DNA of 64,000 bases, taken from contig CM057057.1 in the NCBI GenBank assembly GCA_029945375.1, forward strand, positions 3,410,001-3,474,000, given 5' to 3'. The notes under the pieces were generated by a model. That model was not told the origin of the DNA. It was given only the letters and a program-made list of their open reading frames with translations, and ran no database searches. The DNA is from Agaricus subrufescens. Lineage: Eukaryota > Basidiomycota > Agaricomycetes > Agaricales > Agaricaceae. Shown here in pieces: positions 33,453-44,320 of this stretch. Positions within the stretch are counted from its first letter, which is position 1. Every line of letters starts with the position of its first letter. A program made the translations under genes and the position numbers.

Positions 33453-35175
33453 ATGATCATCCTGGAGCCCGACTCTGCTCTCAGCCCAAAGACCCCTTCC
33501 AGCCGCCCCCCTCCCAGCCCTAATCAGCCTGGTCCCTCTGCCGCGCCCTACGAACACACCCCTGTAGACGATAACGAGACAGAAAGACTGCTGAGCCCTG
33601 TTGCCGGCGCAATGCCTTCTTCCCTCAATGTCCCCCAGGATCCCCCGCCTGCCTTTGCTCCCTACAACGCCACATACTTTGAAGTCGGCCAGGGCGATGT
33701 CGTCACTCACGACGAGCATCTGAACGCCGATGGTAAGCACCCACAATCGACCTCACAGCCAAACTAAACGAATATCAGGCGAGGCGCTCTACCGCTTCCT
33801 CCTTACCCAAGCTGAACAAAGTCCCCCGAGTTATCGCATCCATTGCAAAGGAACCCACACCGAAACGCGTCACCGATTCGCGCCCCCCTCCCATCGCCAT
33901 AACCACCAGCACTGCTCCAACCGTGACTCTACACGGACCGAACCCTACACAGAGCGTGTCACCGATTTCGAGTTCTACATCGACGTAACACCCCCTTCCC
34001 AACCAACTCTGTCCCCTCCAACAGCACCACTCGACAGCAAAACGCGTCCAAGAACACCTCCACCCGAAACCTCTCCAAACGACTTTGCACCAACCCAATG
34101 GTCCGTCGCAGACGACGAACCCGCATACCGCGGCAAAGTAGTCCGCGAAGTCCAACTCGGCAATCACGCCCTTCCCAGCGGCGAAGATCTCCTTCTCTTC
34201 TCTCCCTCCTCACTCACCTCTTCCTCACTCCGCAAAGCAACCCGCCGAGAACGCAACGACCACTCCCAATGGTCCAAACAACGCACCCGCAAAGGTTTCC
34301 CACCCTGGGTCACCGGAATCAACGACATCTCAACCACCCAACCCCGCAACGTCCTCAAAAGCTCCAAATCCATCCGTCAATGGGCAGACGAATACTGCGC
34401 CAGCCCAAAACTCCTCAAAGAATTCGTATACACCAAAGTCCTCTATGGCTGGGACATCGCCCAACTGGAAACAGCCATCCGCTCAACCATCGCTCTGGCT
34501 CCATACCAAGGAGACGTCCAAGTCACTTTCACTCCGATCAACTCCAAAGTTTACATCCGACCCTCGAATGAACTATCTCGAGCCCTCTCAAACAAGTGGC
34601 TAAAATTCTTATCTATAATACTCTTCATCTTTCCCTTTATCTGGCTTTTCAAGAGGTTCCATTCTAAAGGTGGCGGAAGATGGGAAGTCTGCGGAAGCGC
34701 TTACGCTCTCAAAAAGTTGATTCCCATCCACGAATCATCAAGCAGCAGCAGCAATAATAATATCGCTGGTCCAAGTTCCCCTTCAAGAGAAAGTGAACTA
34801 CCATCATACGACGACGTCGCATTCCCATCTACACTCCCTGCCTCAACCACCTCTCCCAACACCAGCGGCCCAACGAACCAACCCACATCCGTTGCACAAA
34901 CGCGAATCGTTCAGACACCGCGGGGACCACACAAACTCATAGGTCAACGAGAAGGTGAATGGTTCCGTCGTTGGGAATCTTTCATCATCCGCGCCGTCCT
35001 AAATCGGTACCAATCCACCGATCCACTCACTCTACATAGTGAGCTCTACGCGCAACACGCCGCCCCTGGAAGCGCTCTAGAAGGATACCACGATGACTCA
35101 AGTCCTGCACCATCAATCTCCCTACCCACCAACTCAACCACGCGTAATGGACCCGGTCAAATCTTTTTGCCTTGA
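33453..35175 (+). CDS. Conserved-looking membrane protein of unknown function, 558 aa
   Basis: Two exons, 33453-33732 and 33779-35175, joined in frame within DGEALYRFLLTQ. The N-terminal 90 residues are Pro/Ser-rich. A folded region follows with TDFEFYIDVTPPS, YRGKVVREVQLG and EYCASPKLLKEFVYTKVLYG, then a probable transmembrane segment near residues 365-383 (WLKFLSIILFIFPFIWLF) bordered by KRFHSK. A loop of low complexity separates this from a C-terminal block with GEWFRRWESFIIRAVLNRYQ. The even spacing of charged and aromatic residues and the clean frame indicate a real gene, but I do not recognise a named domain. It shares a divergent promoter with membrane protein B. Confidence 0.75.
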
Positions 35176-35199
35176 AATATCGGTTTCATTTATGGTCAA

Positions 35200-35233
<34 letters not shown>

Positions 35234-35708
35234 TTTTTTCCTAGCACTGTATGCACACATTTATGTAGGAATCTGATAACTGGCGTTGTGGAAATAAAGC
35301 TCTTTGCCAAGACAAGAAAATTGACGGAGGGTCAAATAAAAAAAAGAAACCAAAAGAGTGTGAAAGATCAAAAGGAAAGGCGAGTTTTCTTTTCAAAAAA
35401 AAAAAAAATAGAAAGGAATGGAATTGTCAATTTCAAAAAGTTGGGTGGTGGGGGAAAATTAAAACTCTCCCGCCTATTGAAGAGCTTCTACGAAATATGA
35501 AAAAATCGTAGACAAGAAAATGCAGGCAAAAAAAAAGAAAAAAAGGTTTGGAGTTGAATGGCGACACGAAAGCGAGTTAGAAAGCAGTTGTATAAGAAAA
35601 AATTAATAAGTAAAGCAGGCCAAATGAAAAAAAGAAACGGCAAGTACAAGATAGAAAAAAAGTCCATGTACTCGCAAAGTCAGAATGAAGCCGGTCACCG
35701 CAAAGAGA
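35176..35708. other. A-rich intergenic stretch between convergent genes
   Basis: Low-complexity sequence with a TA dinucleotide repeat at about 35203-35230 and several A runs. It holds the two facing 3' UTRs; nothing else is seen. Confidence 0.5.
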
Positions 35709-38041
35709 TCATCTCATAACATGCTGCAAGAGATGCCAATTCGGCGAAGCCGCATCACCATCCCCCAAACCATCACTCTCCCCTCCACCATCATTCTCCT
35801 CAAACATCTCCTGATCCGACTTTTCATCTCCTTCCAGCAGCGCCAGAGAAGTCTCTAGGAACCACATATGCTTTTTAATAAAATGCACCGCAACAGTACC
35901 TCCAACCCGAAGGCCATTATACCGTCTCTGTCGGCCTTCGCGGTGTGCCCAAGCATATTCCGGTGTCATCGGTCCCCCTGTAAAAACACAACTTTAATCT
36001 CTGCGAGACCTCTAGGTGAATTAGTACACACCTTCCCGTATTGTAGACATCTCACTCCCTTCCACCAAAGCCTCAATACCAAACCGAGTGGGGAGATCAG
36101 GAAGAGGCGGTGTATACCGCACACCAAACGTCGAAACACTCGAATGTGCCCAATCCGTCGGAGTAAGAGGTTTCCCAGCTCCAACAGGATGAATCAAGTC
36201 CCTCAAAACTTTTTGTGCATTATCACCGTACGCTTCTTGTATCTCCTGCTTGATACGGCTCACTTCTGACGGAAAGAGGAAACCATGAGAGTAGCTTTAA
36301 CCGACGGTTAATTAGCATGACAGTGAGATGATTGGCAAAGATATGAAAAACTTACACCGTGCCGGACCTAGGGTGATCATAAATCCAGCATCGCTCGCTT
36401 GCCCATCGGATCTCTTGAGCCTTTGGATGTATCCGCATCCACTTGGCGGTCTGTTTATCCTCAGCACCTTTGGTAAGCGACTTGACCGTCGGGTCTTTTG
36501 CCACCCAATCCACGAGCGCCCAACTGAGAGCATAGAGCTCTCCAGCCATGAACTGGTGGTATTTGTTGGTCACCAAGTATCCCCAGTATATTAGAGGATC
36601 GTTATCGGTTAGCTGGGTCGGGGTCCTATTTCCCGTCAGAGCGTTGGGACTCGAGTTTGCCATCACGTTTGAGCTAGTATTTTGATCGACCGCAGTTCCG
36701 TTAACAATATTTTTTAATTTATGAACCGCAGCATGGTTAAACGGGGCATGCCGATGCTCTTCGGTTTGGGCATGGAGTTCGACTCGTAGGCGAGCTTCGA
36801 GTTCAGCAAGCATAACAAAGGAGTCGTCATCGACCTTGACGATGTAATCTGGCCGCACCCAACTCATAGGGTCTTGTGATAAAACGTCTTGCCATGCCAG
36901 AAAAGGGTCGTGGGGGGCCAAAGGAGGTGGGGAGGACGTGAAGTTGGAGTATGTAAAGGACGGAGGGAGAATGGTGGAGTTGACGTATAAGGGTGGCACC
37001 CATGCGTTGATTGATGCCCAAGAGAAGAAGGTGTGGGTCTTGCCCTCATTCATGTTCTCGTGCATGGGAAGGATGATGATATCGTTGTACACTATAATTT
37101 GGATATGAGTGACTGCGGAAATAGGAAGAGCAAGGAGAGAAGACATACTCTCCATTTCCAGCCTGACACGCTGTTCCCAGTCTTTACGGGGCTGGCCAAC
37201 GACAAATCGAACAATAGTCCGTGAGGTGCCATTGCCGTCATCGCCTCTACCAGCACCATTGCGGCTTCGGTAATGACTGGCCCAAGTAGAACGCACGTAT
37301 TGGCGCCGTTCGACGGCCGAGTCTACAGAGAATACGCCAAGAAAGATGCCCGCCGGGGGTAGTTGGTCGAAATTTGGGGGAGGGAATATTACGGAAGCGG
37401 ATGAGGGGTGGGTCGGTCTACGATACGGAGGAGAGGTGGATGGAGGTTCGCGTGAATTGTATATTGAAGGATATGCGCAATATGCACGCCAGGGCAAAGG
37501 CTCTTTGTCTGGATTAAGAATGTAAATAAGTAGCAGAGTGAGGCATATCGCGAATATTGAAAGTAGAATCAGGGTCAGAACCTGGATGGGAGAAGTAAGG
37601 GGAACGGTGAGGAGAGGAAGAAAAGGCGAGCAACAGCACACGCACGATTGTGATGGGCTGAGAGGGAAAGAGGGGATGGCGGACGACGGATCTGAGGGTG
37701 CGTTTGAGAAGGCGGGTGATACGCCAACTGCGGCGGCGCCGTCTTCTGGACCACCATTGTCTGCGGTGTTCAGACCACCAAAAATTGGACGACGAGTTCC
37801 AGGAGAGGAGCGGGGTGGAGGGTTCGTCCTCGGTGTCGGACGGGTAGGGGGAGGAGTCGGTGAAGAACTGGTGGCGGGGGAGGGGGTGAGGGGAGGCTGA
37901 GCGGGAGGGAAGGGGGGTGGAGGCGGGGGACGAGGAGAGGGAGGTGAGGCGGGAGGGCGGCGGGCGGAGGAAGGTTGCGTTGAGGGTGCGCTGGTCGTCG
38001 CAGTCGGTGTCCGAGCTCTCGTATCCGTCGCCGAGGTGCAT
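35709..38041 (-). CDS. Family GT31 beta-1,3-galactosyltransferase-like type II membrane protein
   Basis: A Golgi-type glycosyltransferase. An N-terminal cytosolic part of about 130 residues ends in an Arg-rich block; an intron then leads into the anchor VLTLILLSIFAICLTLLLIY. The catalytic domain has GIFLGVFSVDSAVERRQYVR and STWASHY, then, after intron 37092-37148, YNDIIILPMHENMNEGKT and the metal-binding VKVDDDSFV. YWGYLVTNKYHQFMAGELYA matches the acceptor/donor pocket of GT31. Two 3' exons carry TPTDWAHSSVSTFGVRY and, after the intron at about 35986-36032, GGPMTPEYAWAHREG, ending at 35709. The ATG at 38041 is preferred; in-frame ATGs at 38080 and 38149 are possible, but the last would overlap the start of the divergent SGT1-like gene. 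One splice junction near 36350 is uncertain. Confidence 0.85.
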
Positions 38042-38147
38042 GGGGGCTGGTGGGGCCCAATCTCGACGCCGCCAAAACATATGCTCGACAGCACGTGACC
38101 AGGTCTGCGCATCAGCGATCGCAGTACAGCCTCGCTCGCTGCCCAGC

Positions 38148-38904
38148 ATGTCCGCTCCCCGGTACGCCCCCGCCGCCGTCCCCCGACCAGCCGTTCACCG
38201 GTCCCCGCAGGCACGAATTCTACGAGACAGACGAGAAGCTCATCCTCTCCGTCTTCGATCGCAACGCCGACCCTGATAAAGTCCAGATCACATATCAGCC
38301 TCGGGCGGTGCGCGTCCCAGACCCGCCATCCCGCCCATCCTGACCCTTTGCTTGCAGGTCACGTATACCCACGGCGAGAAATCACTCAGTATCCAGCCCT
38401 TGAAAGGCCAAATTGACCCAGATAAAAGCTCCCATTTCGTTGGCAAGGTCAAAGTCGAAATCTCCCTCGTGAAACGCGTCCAAGGACGCTGGGGCGGGCT
38501 TATTGGTGACGCTCCTGATCGTGCGTCCCGATCTCATCGTTTCACATCTCCACACACTCATGTATCACCTGGCAGCACTGGCAAACTCGTCATACAACTC
38601 CGCTCCAACAGCTGTGCCGCCACAGCCTCGTCAACGCAAAAACTGGGAAGGCATATCCGACACCATCCTCAACTCCGATAAAGACAAATCCACAGAGGAA
38701 GACCCCAACGTCGGAGGCGATAGCACCCTCAACTCTTTCTTCCAAAAGATCTATGCAGATGCCGACGAGGACACGCGACGCGCCATGATGAAGAGCTTCT
38801 CCGAGAGTGGAGGCACTACTCTAAGTACCAACTGGGACGAAGTCGGCAAGAAACACATCGACGTCAAACCTCCCGAGGGATCCGAATACAAGAAATGGGG
38901 CTAG
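38148..38904 (+). CDS. SGT1-like CS-SGS co-chaperone lacking a TPR domain, 195 aa
   Basis: Four exons (38148-38161, 38211-38307, 38358-38505, 38576-38904) total 588 nt. Exon 1 is only 14 nt and gives MSAPR. The CS domain follows directly (FYETDEKLILSVFDRNADPD, then VEISLVKRVQGRWGGL). The C-terminal SGS domain has FFQKIYADADEDTRRAMMKS, SGGTTLSTNWDEVG and ends PPEGSEYKKWG. SGT1 links Hsp90 to Skp1/SCF and kinetochore assembly, and in plants and animals stabilises NLR receptors. The canonical N-terminal TPR domain is absent, and the short first exon directly precedes the CS fold. Either this is a TPR-less paralogue or upstream exons are missing, though the divergent GT31 gene leaves only about 100 bp. 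Confidence 0.88.
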
Positions 38905-38954
38905 GAAGTCTGTACAAATAAAGTTTTTTGAAGTTGTAATCAACAATAATAATC

Positions 38955-39615
38955 ATGTCCCGTCTTACCATCATTGTCGCCGCCACTGTTTCAAACGGTA
39001 TTGGCAAAGATGGCACTCTACCCTGGCACCTTTCCAGGGACCTCAAGTATTTTGCACAAGTCACCTCCAATGCACCAGAGGGGACGCAGAATGCAGTTTT
39101 AATGGGAAGAAACACCTGGGAAAGTATTCCAGTCAAGTACAGGCCATTGAAGGGGCGCTTGAACGTTGTCATCAGCCGCGACCCCAACTACAACCTGTAC
39201 GTGAAAAGTACACATCACACTTTCATGTCTGCCTTACTTTGCACGCCTTTGAAGAAATGTTGCCGAGGGTGCAGCTGCGACACTCGTGAATAATCTCCAA
39301 TCTGCCTTGAATATCAACGATTTGCCTGCCACTAAACCCATCCATCGAGGCTTCATTATCGGAGGTGCATCCATCATCAATGACACGCTCAATCTTGTGT
39401 CTACCTCGTCCTCTTTGGTCGACAGAGTACTCCTCACGCGTATTTTGTCTCCCAATTTCGAATGCGACACAATTATGCCCGACTTTCTGGCGTCTGGACA
39501 ATGGTCTCGCTCCTCATATGCAGACTTGAAGAATTGGGTGGGATGTGATGTACCGGAGGGAATACAGACCGAGAATGATATTAAATACGAGTTCCAAATG
39601 TGGACCAGGGACTAG
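38955..39615 (+). CDS. DFR1: Dihydrofolate reductase
   Basis: NADPH-dependent reduction of dihydrofolate to tetrahydrofolate, needed for thymidylate and purine synthesis. The ATG at 38955 gives MSRLTIIVAATVSNGIG, then GTLPWHLSRDLKYF (substrate pocket), VLMGRNTWESIP (NADPH and folate contacts) and RPLKGRLNVVISR. One intron of 58 nt (about 39198-39255) joins PNYNL to NVAEGAAATLVNNL. The second exon has HRGFIIGGASIIND (NADPH diphosphate loop) and ends FQMWTRD. Total length, about 200 residues, fits fungal DHFR. The start is only 50 bp after the SGT1-like stop, so its promoter must overlap that gene. It converges on bL36m with 17 bp between stop codons. Confidence 0.95.
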
Positions 39616-39632
39616 TAGAGCATGGATCGTAT

Positions 39633-39922
39633 CTATCCTTGACGCTGACGGAAAGTTTAAATCAGTGACACGATAGTTGTGAAGGGCCAATACATACCTG
39701 CTTGTGTTTTGGGTTCTTCGAACAAACGACATAGACACGCCCTTTCCTCAGAACGACACTGCATCCGTCGCACATGACTTTGACCGAAGCGCGCACTTTC
39801 ATTCCGCGCGCCAACAGCGGCAACTGCGAGGGCGCATGCGGCGGGTGTGGCAGGTGATGGGGAGGGTGCGGGCGAACGCGGCTGAGGAGCGGACGGCTGG
39901 ACGCGAGGAGGGCTCTCAGCAT
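39633..39922 (-). CDS. Mitochondrial ribosomal protein bL36m, 78 aa
   Basis: Exons 39698-39922 and 39633-39644. The second exon is 12 nt and supplies only RQG and the stop. The N-terminal 40 residues, [17 protein letters not shown] and onward, form an Arg/Ser-rich mitochondrial presequence. The mature part starts [14 protein letters not shown] and continues [11 protein letters not shown], then RQG, the universal bL36 sequence with its CX2C...C...H zinc ribbon. Without the 12-nt exon the invariant tail would be lost. It is an assembly protein of the large mitoribosomal subunit. The 147 bp to the next gene form a divergent promoter. Confidence 0.95.
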
Positions 39923-40069
39923 GGCAAATGCGTCAAAACGGGCAGAGGCAACGGTAAATGGGCAGGTCTTTACATCTGTTTGGCTATACTTAGGGCTGAG
40001 CTGCCGCCGATATGTTGGCGCTAACATCCCTCTATCCATAATTCCCCCACCATCTGCCGCCCCAATTAG

Positions 40070-41609
40070 ATGCCGTCCCCAGCCTCCTCCTCCACCCCCC
40101 AGCTAGGCGGCAAGGCTGGTGTCGCATTATTCCTCGTCACTGTCCTTGCCTTTGTCGGAGAGAGCCAGTTTTCGCAGGTGCGGAACACACCTTCCCTCGA
40201 CCATTTGTATCCTGATCATCTGCCCACAGTATGTCCAGACTGATCTGCATTACCACCAACCGTTCTTCATATTGTATGTTGCGGCATGATTTTTACCGGT
40301 GAACACCCTCTCACGACGGCGTTTCAGCTACCTCGTGCACTCATCTCTAGCCATTACATTCCCTCTCCATCTTCTCTATCTCATAATTACCACAAAACAC
40401 TCTACTGTGGCTCTCCTTCGAGGCCTACGGATAGCTATTTCTAACCATCTCTCTCCGGATTCTGATTCCGGATCCAAGACATTCCCTTATATGAAGTTTC
40501 TCCTCCTGGTCCTCATGTTAACGTTCGGCATCACATGTCCTTCCGTCTTATGGTTCGCTGCAATCTCGCTTGCCTCGTGAGTTTGACATATATATACTTT
40601 CTTACTTCTTAAAGCCCTGAGCTAACCCACTTCTAATCCCAGTGTGAGCGATGTGACTGGTGAGTATTGCCTACCCACAATCATGTGATGAAAGACTGAC
40701 TTTTGGCCGCAAGCCATTTGGAACACCAACGCTTTCTTTGCGTACCTTATCACCGTCAAGCTTTTTAATCTGAAATGGGAAGTGAGGAAGTTGGTCGCAG
40801 TCGTCATTGCCACTCTCGGAGTCGCAGTAGTCGTTTATGGTGGTGTCGCCGCTCGGGGCGGACCCACTAGCGGAATGGTTGAACTAAGCAGTATACCATC
40901 TGCACCTGTTGTAGGAAGCCTTTTGACTCTTGTCGCATCTGTTGGTTATGGTCTATACCAAGTGCTCTACAAGATGTACGCTGCCCTTCCATCTGATCTC
41001 GAAGAGAAACACCATACACCCTATCAATCCATTCCCGATGAGGGTGAGGTCCCCGCCGGGAATGATGAATATGCCGTCTATCCTCCCCCCTTCGGCCTCT
41101 ATGCCGATCTTCTGACCTCCCTCATTGGCGCCGCTACACTCCTTCTCCTATGGATCTTCTTGCCCATCCTCCACTTCACTGGTGTCGAAACTTTCCGCTG
41201 GCCTTCCAACAGTCATGTTACTCTTTCCATTCTTGGGATCTCATTGACCGGTGTGGTCTTTAACGCCGGCTTGATGGTACGTTCTCAGAAGCCTATCCAT
41301 CAGCGTTAGGTTGACAGGCCAATCTAGATTTTACTAAGCATCTGGGGTCCCATCATTACCTCAGTTGGCAACCTCTTAACTATTGTCCTCGTCGTGATAT
41401 CCGATGTAAGCCTAAAGCATAATTCATTGTAGACTTTGTGTAGAACTGATCCGGATATTGAACAGGTCATCTTTGGTGACGGCTTAGTCACCCTGTCGGT
41501 TTGGAGTTTAGTTGGTTGTGGTGCTATTGTTCTTGCTTTCGGTGTTCTTGCATATGACATGTTCACTCATCCATCCGAACAGTCTCTCAGTCATCCTTCA
41601 GAAATGTAA
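40070..41609 (+). CDS. EamA/DMT-superfamily transporter (SLC35F-like)
   Basis: A polytopic membrane protein with about ten hydrophobic segments, for example [73 protein letters not shown] and [18 protein letters not shown]. The arrangement matches EamA-repeat transporters related to SLC35F3-F5 and yeast YML018C/THI74. It has at least six introns. A 17-nt microexon at 40643-40659 supplies VSDVT, between SLAS and [12 protein letters not shown]; the S-x-x-D-V-T/A-x-W/Y-N block is conserved in the family. A hydrophilic loop follows [13 protein letters not shown]. The last visible codons are HPSEM and stop at 41609. Substrate not predictable; vacuolar or Golgi location is typical. Confidence 0.85.
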
Positions 41610-42507
41610 GCTTACTTATCCCCACTTGTAGATTAATTAACGGTTTGTATCTCTTCTTTCTTGCTGATTAATTATATTATTACACTGCGTGTTATAATGA
41701 CAGTCGATAAATTCGACGCATGAAATTGACGGTTCTTTGTCGGCTTAATGGTCAGTATGGATGCTCACGATATTTGCGTGGCAGGTGCTATTTGTTCGCC
41801 ATTTGGAGGAACGACTGTGCATTGGTATCTCTTCGCTTTTGCACAGAGGCTCCTCTCTCTCATGCCTTTCATCGTCAAGAATAGAAATAACTACATCTTA
41901 TCAAGTACTCCAAACCTCTCCTCGTCCCTCTGTCAAGAGAAGAAACGACAACCAACAAGTTTACTCTGACACTGCTCTGACACGTCATCCCTTCCGGATC
42001 AACAAACCGAAATTCTACGCAACGGCGTAGCTCTGAAGCGAACATAATCATGACAACGTAGCCTATTTGCCGCTTAAGCAAAAGATTCAATTGTCGTTTA
42101 TACATTTCGACACGGCAGATACAGTCTCCCGGACCAAAGACCGTTGTCCAATTCTGCTCTTTTCCTGCTCACATAAGGGTCTACTCGTTCACGCTGTACA
42201 GTACAAATCCAATAGGCATTCGTTTGGTTTGTTTCACTCACATGGCAAAATGAATTTCATGGATCAGGTAGAGTTGTCTCGTTGCAGCAGAGCAATAGAA
42301 CTGCACCTTAATTGCCTGTCCAGGTATTTACTTGAGTATACCGAATTCCATGAATTCGTCATATCGAAATATATCCTTATGTATAGATTTTAGTCAACAT
42401 GGATATGTAGCATTCACAAACATAGAGTCACACAACTTAGGATATGGACAACGAATACCACTATTACTCGAAATTTGAGTGGTCAAGAGCTCAATGCGGG
42501 ACCCGCG
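41610..42507. other. Intergenic region after the transporter gene
   Basis: About 900 bp in which I find no supported exon. Several short open frames lack domain or splice support. Confidence 0.45.
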
Positions 42508-43180
42508 CTAGAACACCGGATCTCCTCGCTTGATCCCTGCTTCTACCCCGTTGTGCTCGATACCACGATTTCGAAGTCGCTCGCCATGATACAGGACATA
42601 TTTTCGGATATCCATATAGCCAAGATGAGTATCTCCAGGCGCTTCCTTTAATACTTTCAGTGCATATTGGGACCTGAGTTGTCGCACTTCAGTTTCGATA
42701 TTGGCAAAGCTCCCAGACCGGGATATGTGGTTGAACAGTGATTTATGAAAGGGGTTAGGGCCTTATGCTCTCCGTAACGTTTGGGTGAGCACAGAACGGA
42801 CGGAAGCGATTGAGGGCCGCATAATCTTCGTCATCATGCCTAAGCGATTGCACAGGTCAAGGAAAAAGCAGGGCGGTGTCGGTAACAATAAGAGTTTTCG
42901 GGTGTTCACCATGATTTTAGGCGGGACATTGGACAGAATTCGGCCATACAATGTATCAAGTTGAGCCATCGGATGTGCCAGTGTGACCCCGAGTCTTGAT
43001 GGAAAGGAAGTCGTGTGGATTTGAAGTCGTTGTGAATGAAGGCTGAGAGCTGGATCTTTTTTGGATGGATATCTACGACTGAAGGAGGGAAGGACCACGA
43101 TAGACCCGGGCCTCAACGACTTGACGATACAGGTCGGACTTCACAATGGACTGATAGGAAAGTGTCTTGATTCCGTTATC
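42508..43180 (-). pseudogene. NACHT-type NTPase C-terminal remnant
   Basis: Read on the minus strand, the block SRRYPSKKDPALSLHSQRLQ, then MAQLDTLYGRILSNVP and FLDLCNRLGMMTKI, corresponds to the region after the nucleotide-binding core of Agaricomycete NACHT proteins. An in-frame TAA at 42763-42765 interrupts it, after which PFHKSLFNHISRSGSFANIE and YALKVLKEAPGDTHLGYMDI continue in the same frame to a stop at 42508. The P-loop and Walker B parts are not found upstream; other stops lie just beyond 43120. This is a broken fragment of a fungal NLR-like gene. Family assignment is by recalled motif order, not by alignment. Confidence 0.6.
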
Positions 43181-43420
43181 GCGTCTGTTGATAGAAAAAA
43201 AAGATCGGTGCGTTGGAGTCCACTTTGGCAAGCCTCGGCGTCATTCTGTAAGACAGCCTACGTCCCTGATCCCGCAGCCCTGACTACCCAGCGCATCTTT
43301 CACCCCGTTACAATAAGCGATAAGATACAAGCATCATTCGAGGATGCCCAAACGTGTTGTGGGGTGATATCGTGGGGGTGGGTCACGAGTAGAGCAATCA
43401 ACTGCTGCTCTTCTTCAGAA

Positions 43421-43522
43421 GGTCTCCCGGAACACACTTTGGGCATGGGACAGCACTGGCGGAGAAAACCTGGTCTCCCGGAACACACTTTGGGCATAGG
43501 GCAGCACTGGCGGAGAAATCCT
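43421..43522. repeat. Direct tandem duplication of 51 bp
   Basis: A 51-bp unit starting GGTCTCCCGGAACACAC occurs twice in a row with three to four differences. Both copies keep the same frame on the minus strand. Confidence 0.85.
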
Positions 43523-44264
43523 GGTCTGAATGCTGCCCTACAACGCGTCTGCGCCGTCATTCATGAACGAAGAAGCTCAAACTTTGTTATTTGAGAGAAC
43601 CAAAGGTTGTGGTGAACGCGTCATAAACGAATACAATGAATACTGCGGAAGTCGGATGGAGTCTACGGGATCCCGGATGTGAAGGATAGACAAGTGGCTG
43701 GGAAACCGCATCCTTAGTGCTGAATATAGGGGGTATGTAGAGCTTGAATCAACCACGTTTGTCAGAGTGACTGGCTGCGAAACCTGCAAAGGTTTGTGAC
43801 CAGCTTTTACTGGGGCCTAGTATGTTTTGAGGATGGCTTAGATTGTTTCGGAGTCGGTAGACGAGAGGTATCTGTGGCAGTAGACGCGGCCTGCTCTGGA
43901 GCGCTGTGTGTAGAGATAACAAGGCAAGAGAAGGTCTAAGCTTAGGATAACTTTCTTGATCCTGGGCGTCATGAACAGTGAGAATGTAGAAATAGGGCAC
44001 GGTCGAAGGATAAATTAGGCATTGAGAAAGTCAATCAACAGAGCACTGAAGCGAGGACTCTCCGAACTACCCCACATTGGTTGACAGGAGGAATACAGGC
44101 ACATCATTGCAGCGAGTCCGCAATCAACGTCCAGGGGGACAGTATAACAGTCGACCAGGTACGCCCCTTTAGCACGATTGAACAAGGACAAATATCATCC
44201 GCGCTTCGAAGTTCGGAACCCTTTTTTCTTTTTTTACCACGCAGGAGCACACAAGTGGACTCGA

Positions 44265-44320
44265 TCGACTTTTGTCTCCTGAGCCCATCGATCGACTTTT
44301 GTCTCCTAAGCCCACGACAC
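44265..44320. repeat. Direct tandem duplication of about 26 bp
   Basis: GATCGACTTTTGTCTCCT occurs twice, 26 bp apart, followed each time by GAGCCCA or AAGCCCA. Confidence 0.75.

Noticed and set aside
35203..35230. TA repeat as a possible regulatory or origin element
   Set aside because: A simple dinucleotide microsatellite in a 3' UTR; nothing else supports a function.
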